Shown here piece by piece: positions 57,280 through 64,000 of a stretch of DNA of 64,000 nt. This stretch comes from Termitomyces sp. T153 (taxonomy: Eukaryota; Basidiomycota; Agaricomycetes; Agaricales; Lyophyllaceae), in contig JACKQL020000021.1 in NCBI GenBank assembly GCA_018296165.2, positions 124,001 to 188,000 of the forward strand, written 5' to 3'. Within the stretch, counting starts at the first letter, position 1. Each line of letters opens with the position of its first letter. The notes beneath the pieces were generated by a model. The model had not been told where the DNA came from and searched no databases. It was given only the letters and a program-made list of their open reading frames with translations. A program made the translations under genes and the position numbers.

Positions 57280-59055
57280 TGCTAGGTTCTGCTGATCATG
57301 AGGGTTAACTGGGCAAGTTCATACTAGGCAGACATAATGTCCTATGCTTATAACCTAGCACTTTGGAGTAGTCCAGACTTCAGATACTTGTGAGGATAAG
57401 TCAAGGAAAGCAGTCCGAGCAAGTCCAGAGTAGTCCAATGATAAGACCCAGTTGTCACTAAGCACCATTTTTGGCATTTCAGACTTAGCAGCAGCTGATG
57501 ACTTTAATTTAGCACAAGTCACAACACTCAGCAAGCAAGGCCTAGCCCAGGGTATGGACTGATGTAGCTTTTGCATGAGACTTTAGCAACCACAAGACTT
57601 ACCAATCATGAGGAATATCACATGGAGTCTGGACTTTGGGTCTAGAACAGTAAGGCCAAGACCTTTCTTAGCAACAATTATTAGCAACCCTAGCAACTCC
57701 TTGGCAACAAAACAGCTTTCTTCCCCCATATATGGACATATTGCCAGATGTGTACCTTTTTACTTACTATTTCTCTTGTTGAGCTTACCGACATACTTGA
57801 ATGGCATCTACACTTCAGAGACTTTGCTTATAGTTTTTCACTTAGTTACAGATTGACACCTTGTATGAACCATAAATGCCTTGGCAGATGCCATTGTTAG
57901 TGGGAATTATTTGCTTACTTTCCCATACTATACTTTTGAACAGTATAAATACTGCCTGTAAATAGACACTACATCATGAAATTCCATTGGACTTATTCCC
58001 CTAGAATCAAACCCATCCATCTCTAAGCCTACCAGCTTGAGATTTCAATTTCACCTCTATTATTTGCTCTATTCCCTCACTCTTTGTTGACAATGACTTA
58101 GCATTAAGTCTTGCCAACATTGATTCCACTTAGTGTGGGACCAACAGTGGGTGCCCTTCATGTTATCTTGACTTAGCAATGTTAGCAACTGTGGCTAGCA
58201 ACTAGTTTACATTTGTCCTTTGTTCAGTCTCCTTATTGCCATCCTTCCCTCTTCTATTCTCCTCCCTAACTCCTCTACCACCATTAGAAGTTCACTTTGT
58301 CTTAGCAATGCTTTTTGTCTTCATCCATTTTTCTTCCTGTCACTAGCAACTTGGGCTAGAAATAGCAACCATTTCCACTTCACCTCTCAATACAGCACTC
58401 ACTCTTGTTCTCTGGGACAGTTACTGACTCGCCCTCAACTATTAACTTCCTACTGCCAGCTACTCTATTTAGTGACTAGTGTTGGGTTCTCTTTTTAGGT
58501 TTCCTGCATGGCACTAGGCAGCATAGGAGCACATCACTAAGGAAGTCTAAGACCAGGTACAATAAGTGTTGGAATGGGAGGGGTGTTGTGCACAAGTCTG
58601 TATGCAAATATACAGACTGTGGGGTAAGTGGAGGCTATGCAAGTGATGCGAGCAGGGCTGGAGTTTGATGGGGGATTAATTAATGGTGATGGGTTCTGAG
58701 GCCAAGCTTAGAGCAAGGTCCAGAGTTAGTTAAGAATATTGAAGGGTTGTAACATATGTGCAGAGTTCATAATGGTGTTAGAGTTGAAAGGAACTTAGGA
58801 ACAATAAAGAAAACAGAGACAGACAAGACAAGATGGAGCTGAGACAAGACAGATACAAGAACAAGATAGAATTGAAACAAGAGATATGAGACTAGAGAGA
58901 AAAACAGAGATGAAATGTAATGAAAAACAGGTAACCACAGGTAATGCAATATCAAGACTCAAGTAACAGATGCTACTATATGACTTATATACTAAGTACT
59001 GCACTCCTCCAGGGATTGGAGGTGCAATGGCAGGACTTGTAGCTATGCAGTGTGC
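57280..59055 (-). mobile_element. Truncated LTR H (LTR1 family), interrupted by LTR2b
   Basis: In minus orientation, the left end tgctaggttctgctgatc is the reversed LTR1 end. The body resumes after the LTR2b insertion (58539 on) with aagtctaagaccagg and runs to caagactcaagtaac...gacttatatac, the reversed R/TATA segment near 58950-58995. Similarity to other LTR1 copies fades near 59055, so the U3 part is missing. No target duplication was found. Confidence 0.7.
57439..58533 (-). mobile_element. LTR2b, solo copy within LTR H
   Basis: This is a 1,095-bp reverse-complement homologue of LTR2a (14904-16022). Its ends read tgataagacccagttg on the left and cataggagcaca on the right. It splits LTR H, so it inserted after it. 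The flanks (tccaa and tcact) do not give a clean target duplication. Confidence 0.7.
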
Positions 59056-59089
59056 AAGTTCGATGGGCTAGCTGTAGAGTTCTATTGAG

Positions 59090-60400
59090 ACTTGTTGGTT
59101 TGCCTTTCCTGCTGCTTGAGGCATAAAAAGTGCTTGGTCTTGCTGGAGTGGTGCATGGCCTGTATTGTCACAGAGTAGAGGTGGGAACTGGGTTGGATGA
59201 GGGGGCAGTTGAGCAAGGAGTGCAAGGCCAGGGTGCCAGAGAGTAGGAGAAGGTCAACAAGGAAAGTGAGTCTACCATAGGGGGGTCATAGAGAGGATGC
59301 TCCAGTCATATAGGATAAGGGAAAGTGGCAAGCATCCCTGCCTCCCAAGGCAGGGCCAAGCAAGAAGCCCTGAGCTGAGGCATTAATAGCAGGCCCTCCT
59401 GAGCCTCATATCTATTTCTCTGGCTTGGAAGTTTTGCTGGGGCAATTAGCAGGAGTCTTTGAGTCAGTGCAATCCATTGCAGAGCAATTCCTGCAATGCA
59501 GGGTGGAGATGTTGGAGAGGATGTTGGTGACACAGAAAGAGGAGCTTCAGACAGTGGGAGAGGATTGTGACACAGTGCACAAGGACAGGGATGGGGCATG
59601 GCAGGACAGAAACACAGCATGGCAAGATAGAGATACAGCACAGCAGGATAGAAACATGGCATGGCAGTACTAGGAGACCACAATGTAGATGGCCATTAAG
59701 TGAGCCCTAGAGGTGCAGGAGTTGTAGGTACAGTTGGTGCAGCTGGAGGTGCAGTCTGCAGGAGGAGTGGGGAGGCAGGGAAACATGTTAGGCAAAGGGG
59801 CACCTTAGGTGGAAGTGAAGGTTGTATGGAGATGGCAGAAGTGGTTGTTCAGTGAGGCAGCCTCAGGAGCAGGTGGGCATTCTGCATGAGTCCTCTTTTC
59901 TTTTCCCCAGTCATGCTTATGTAGTCTGGTCAGGCTGGATCCAAGAGCACTAGCTCTTCCTAGACAGGGCTTCCACTACATTTGCATCAATCCAAGATGG
60001 ATTGGTGCAGATGCCTGGGGACCATTCTCCAGAGGTAGGGCAAAGGGTGGTGAGAATGAGGCATCTGTTAGCAGGGCACCAGCAATGCAATGTAGTGAGG
60101 CCAGAGTTATAGTGGGAGATAGCAGCAGATGTAGGGGAGGCCTTTCCAGGGCTCATGGGCATCCTGGCTGGCTATGGTGAGAGCACAAATGGAAGTTGAT
60201 TTGAGGATTGGGGAGGCAGGGAGAGGAGTTCCAGAGAGAGGAGGGGAGTGAAGTGGGAGTTGGACTCCATTTTCTTGCTATCTTGCACCTTCTGCAGCTG
60301 CTCATGTATCATTCTGTATTTTGTAGCTTGTACTTATTGATTTCTTCATTTTGGTTTGAGACTGGTGTTAAACAAATGGAATTTTGGACTTAAGTGAGGA
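59090..60400 (+). pseudogene. Second copy of the antisense Cys-cluster gene
   Basis: The plus strand is homologous to the minus-strand gene at 34422-35475. The Cys tail reads CLSCCLRHKKC near 59113-59145, with the same C-x2-C-x6-C spacing. A coiled-coil frame (59425-59673) follows, with VEMLERMLVTQKEELQTVGE and a 21-bp repeat encoding DRNTAWQ-like units. A last block (59990-60150) matches IQDGLAQMSMDQPPELQQGM in DNA alignment, but with shifts. It begins close to the truncated end of LTR H and runs opposite to that LTR, the same relation as in the complete element. Confidence 0.5.
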
Positions 60401-60909
60401 AATGAGAAATAAAACATGCAGGAGGTTGCTAATAGGATTTGAATCCCTAATAGATTCAGAGATGGGAGTTATGCCCACTAATGCCATATATGTCAACTAG
60501 TTTCAGGGGTCCCAGAGTTTAGTAGAGTGTCATCAATGGAAGTCCTAGAGTATAGCAGGGGCCCCAGGGAGGTTTTTGTAGGGTTTCTAAGTATTATTCT
60601 CAGGTCTGTAGCCCTTCTAACAGATTAGGTACTGGAATCAACTATAGATGAGGCAGGAGTCAAGGATATAGTTGACTTTGTAGCAATACTTGTCCTTGAC
60701 TTCAAGGGGGAGTGGTTGGCTAGAGCATTGTTCAAGGAAGGACTCCAGAGCATACTTTTCAAGAAGGCAGACATAAAAGATGAGGTGGAGGCCCTTCAGG
60801 CCTAGAAGTAGGTCAACTTTGTGTGCATGAGTTGAGACCTTCTGAAGGACCTTGAAGGGACTAAGTCTGTAAGGGTGACCTCTGGAGGCTGTGGCTCAAT
60901 TACACAACT
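60401..60909. other. Stretch without a recognised gene
   Basis: The bases here show only short frames without motifs. The right part probably leads into the gypsy LTR-like repeat at 60.9 kb. Confidence 0.35.
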
Positions 60910-61011
60910 GGCAGAGGGAGATCCAAAGATTATTCAGCATAGTGCAGTATCTACAAGCTTAACTACACACCTGGCAGAGGGAGATCCAAAGAGAACAAGT
61001 CTGAGGATCCC
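60910..61011. repeat. Duplicated motif shared with the 2.2-kb locus
   Basis: The motif ggcagagggagatccaaag lies at 60910-60928 and 60973-60991. The second copy is followed by agaacaagtctgaggatccc. The arrangement equals 2176-2278. It lies downstream of the minus-strand gypsy 3 pol, as expected for its 3' LTR. Confidence 0.6.
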
Positions 61012-61310
61012 CAATGCCAGTGTTCAGAAAATTTACTGGAAGTCACATGACCAAGTCACATGCATTGACAGGTTGACCAATCACAGGACCAAGTCACATG
61101 AATTGACTGGTTGGCAGGTCACATGACTCAAGCACATACATCACCAGGGCAACACTTGTCTGAATCATTGACAGAGAACTAGTGCAACCTGAGGACTGAA
61201 ACTGGGACCAATAGATAGGGAAAAGGGAAGAGAATGAAAAAAAACTATAGTGAGGGAAATCTGATAAGAACTAGAGAAGGAGAAGGAGAAACAAGTGGGA
61301 TGTCCCCTGA
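61012..61310. other. Probable 3' end of gypsy 3
   Basis: No coding region is seen. Short repeats of the form aagtcacatg...ttgac...ggttg occur three times at 61040-61130. The sequence is probably an untranslated or LTR part of gypsy 3. Confidence 0.35.
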
Positions 61311-64000
61311 CAAAGTCATTTGTGATCAAGCTTGATGGAGGGCCTCTGAGTCTTGAGATTGTGTCAATTGAGCCATACTAAAGTGCCTGAGGACTAGTCA
61401 GAGGTGGGGTTGCATTGGACATTGGCATGCTTGGAGTAGGCTTGATTGGCAGTGTTGATTTTGTCTCAGAGAAACTGGTAGAGTGACCAGATGACTTCAG
61501 TGACTTCATGGGTGATGTGGGAGGAGAATTCTTAGAGGGACAGGGTGAGCCAGGAGTTGTAGCCCTTATTGGCATAGAAGGAGGAAACTCTAGTGGCAGA
61601 GTGGGGTGTATTATTGTAGGTAAACTCAGTGAGGAGAAGTTCTGCATGCCAGTTGTTCTGTACATAATAAACATAGAGGCAGAGATACTGTTCCAAAGTC
61701 TGGTTTACTCATTCTGTTTGTCTGTCAGTCTCTGGGTGATAGGCAGTCAATAGATTGGTCTTTATTTTGAGAGCCTTGCATAACAATTGTCAAAAGCAGG
61801 AGACAAACAGAGGGCTGCAGTCAGAGATGATGTCATCTTAGAGTCTATGCTTGGAGAAGGTATGCTCAAGGAATAGCTTGGCAAACTCCAGAATGTTGTT
61901 GGTGGTGTGGCAGGAGATGAATAGAGCTTGCTTAGTGAGTTGGCAGACAACCATGAGAATTGCATTCAAGCCCTTGGAGTTGGGGAGTTTAACAATGTGG
62001 TCCATCAATATCAACAACCAGGGGCAGCAGCCAATGGGGAGGGGTTTCAGCAGGCCATAGAGGCAATGGCAGAGTACCTTGGCTTGGAGGCATGGTTTGT
62101 AGGCCTGCACATATTACATGATGTCCTTCTTCATTTCTGGCCAAAAGTAAGTCTAGAAGATGAGTTGAAGAGTTTTACAAATTCCTGAGTGTCCTTGGAG
62201 TTTGTGATCATGATGCTGCCAGAGTATGTTGAGGCAAATGGACTTGTAGTCTGGAGCATAGATATGTCCTTCCCAGAATAGGAGACCATGGTCCAGAGAT
62301 AGCATAAAGAGTTGGTCAACTGCTGGCCTGTTAGTGGAGTTATTGTGGGGTTGTGCTGGGTGAAATGGGAATCAGGAGGTGCATTTCTAATGTGGTGGAG
62401 GATCCCTTCTTCATTGATAATCAGCATAGCATGAAGGTGTTTGGGGGGGATTACCACTCAATAGTTAAATGCATTCTGCTCTGCCTCAAATGACTTCTTT
62501 GGATATGCATCAGGCCTTTGAATGAGGGCATTGGATTTTGCACCAAGTCAACTGGGGTGGTAGTGGATAGTGAAGTCATACTTAGAGAGCATCTCAGACC
62601 AACAAGCTTATTGGTGGCTGAGCTGTTTGGTGGTGGTGAAATATTGGAGATTGTTGTGGTTGGAGTAGACCAGAATGTGGTGTGGAGCTCCCTTGAAGTA
62701 GGCCCTCCACTGCTAGAAGGCTTTGATAATGGTGAAGGGTTCCTTGTCATAGATAATGTAGTTGAGTTCCACAGGGATTATTGAGTAGGTGTAAAAGGCA
62801 ATGGGGTGGAGATCCTTGCCACTGGGGTCCATCTGGGAGAGGATGCCAGTGATGGCATAGTCAAAGGCATTGCATTTGAGTACTATCAACAGAGAGGGGT
62901 CAAAATGGTAGAGGATTGGGGTGGAGGTGAAGGCTTTCTTCAAGAGGGTGAATACACTTTGGCACTTGCTATCCTAGTCCCAGAGAATGTCCTGCTGGGT
63001 GAGTCAATTAAGGGGTTCAGTAATCCTGGAGTAGTTGTCAATGAACTGGCAATAGAAGTTAACAAACCCTGGTAATGACTGCACTTCCTTGATGTTCTGG
63101 GGTGGAGGCCAGTTGAGGATGGCTTCAACCTTGGCTAGGTCCATGTGTATGCTGTCTGGGGTGACAATAACCCCAAGGTATTCAACCTCCATGATGTGAA
63201 AAGAGCATTTTTTGGGTTTGGTATGGAGGTGGTACTCCTAGAGTCATTCTAGGATGCAGTGGATGTGCTCTAGATGTTCCTCCAGCAAGTTTGAGTAAAT
63301 CAGAATGTTGTTCAGGTACATGATAACAAAAATGTTGTTCATGAAGTACTGGAAGGTGGTGGGAGAGTTAGTCATTCTGAAGGGCATCATTAGATATTCA
63401 AAGAGGCTGTAGCAGGTGTGGAAGGCAGTATTCCATTTATGCCTCAGAGTGATCTGGACATTGTTGTAGCCAGAGTGGAGGTCTATCTTTGTATAGATCT
63501 TGGCACTGCAGAGGCAGTCAACAAGATCTCTGATTAAGAGGAGAGGATACTGATTCTTTTTGGTAACTTTATTGAGTCCCTGGTAGTTGATGCAGAGTTG
63601 GAGGGACCCATCCTTCTTTTTGGCAAACAGGACTGGAGCTTCAGCAGCAGAGATCAAGAGGCATATGAAGCCCTTGCTGAGCATGTTGTCAAGCTAGTTC
63701 CTCAGGGCCTGGAGTTTGATCTTGGACATATTGTAGATCTTGCCATATAGGGGGAGGTGCCTTCTTTGAGATTGATTTTGTGATTGTAGGAGTAGTGTGG
63801 AGGAAGTTCTTTTGCACTTCCTTCAGAAAAAATGTCAGCAAATTCATAATATTCTGGGGGAACTACTTCATGTAGAATTTGTTTCTGTCTTTTGTTCTGG
63901 CAGGGTAGCTTCTGTGTGCCAGTAGTCCTCTGGTAGGGCTGGCATGATTTAAAGCTGGTAAGCAGGGGTTCTGTCTTGCAAAATGCATGCAAAGAGGATG
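61311..64000 (-). pseudogene. Gypsy 3: degenerate Ty3/gypsy pol, runs off the window
   Basis: Right to left: the pre-RT linker VVPPEYYEFADIFSEG (63880-63800); reverse transcriptase with SAAEAPVLFAKKKDGSLQLC, KIYTKIDLHSGYNNVQITL and VIMYLNNILIYS (63684-63244); and the thumb segment VEYLGVIVTPDSIHMDLAKV (63192-63004). RNase H follows with LKCNAFDYAITGILSQMDPS (62943-62713) and later LQYFTTTKQLSH. Integrase has a Cys pair and WLLILMDHIVKLPNSKGLNA (62110-61838), then ALKIKTNLLTAYHPETDRQT (about 61760). The catalytic LDD of RT has become LNN through two G-to-A changes. Frame breaks are frequent. The gag and protease lie beyond the window. Confidence 0.85.

Overview
The window looks like a repeat-choked stretch of a fungal genome, most likely an agaricomycete (mushroom-forming basidiomycete). 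The two recognisable host genes carry many introns of about 46-63 bp with GT-AG borders. The transposon families (Ty3/gypsy chromoviruses, Tad-like LINEs, Tnp2/CACTA, hAT, Tc1/mariner) are those common in such genomes. I assign no species. No rRNA, functional tRNA, CRISPR or phage-type gene was seen.

Layout. 0.9-10.3 kb: decayed transposons, all minus strand (gypsy gag, a Tnp2-type transposase, a LINE), plus one solo LTR. 10.4-14.1 kb: a CpG-retaining island with a 14-exon flavin-containing monooxygenase-like gene that seems to lack one base at its first splice junction. 14.7-18.2 kb: two LTR types and an intron-bearing gag-like gene. 18.7-29.7 kb: two degenerate gypsy elements (minus). 29.67-37.23 kb: a complete LTR element with 1,101-bp LTRs, a GTAGG target duplication, no recognisable reverse transcriptase and an antisense gene. 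37.2-43.8 kb: SINE, gypsy, Myb/SANT-like and LINE fragments. 43.8-46.3 kb: a 14-exon NRPS-like adenylation gene (minus). 46.86-49.99 kb: a hAT element holding an LTR that itself holds another LTR. 50-61 kb: solo LTRs, a SINE, a Tc1/mariner remnant and gag-like fragments. 61.3-64 kb: a third gypsy pol (minus), running off the window.

Common threads. One LTR family (called LTR1 here, about 1.0-1.2 kb, TGTCATGACC...CCTGACA) occurs eight times: two copies bound the complete element, five are solo LTRs with matching 5-bp target duplications, and one is truncated. Its complete element has a 13-nt primer-binding site exactly complementary to the inferred transcript start, the signature of Tf1/sushi-type self-priming. 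Almost all differences between the two LTRs that I read are transitions, many at CpG. The transposon sequence is visibly CpG-poor, while the two host genes keep CpG, which suggests methylation-linked deamination or a RIP-like process.

The two host genes are both typical of secondary metabolism. They could be the remains of a cluster split by transposons, but this is conjecture. All coordinates and splice sites were read by eye, so exon borders are predictions.
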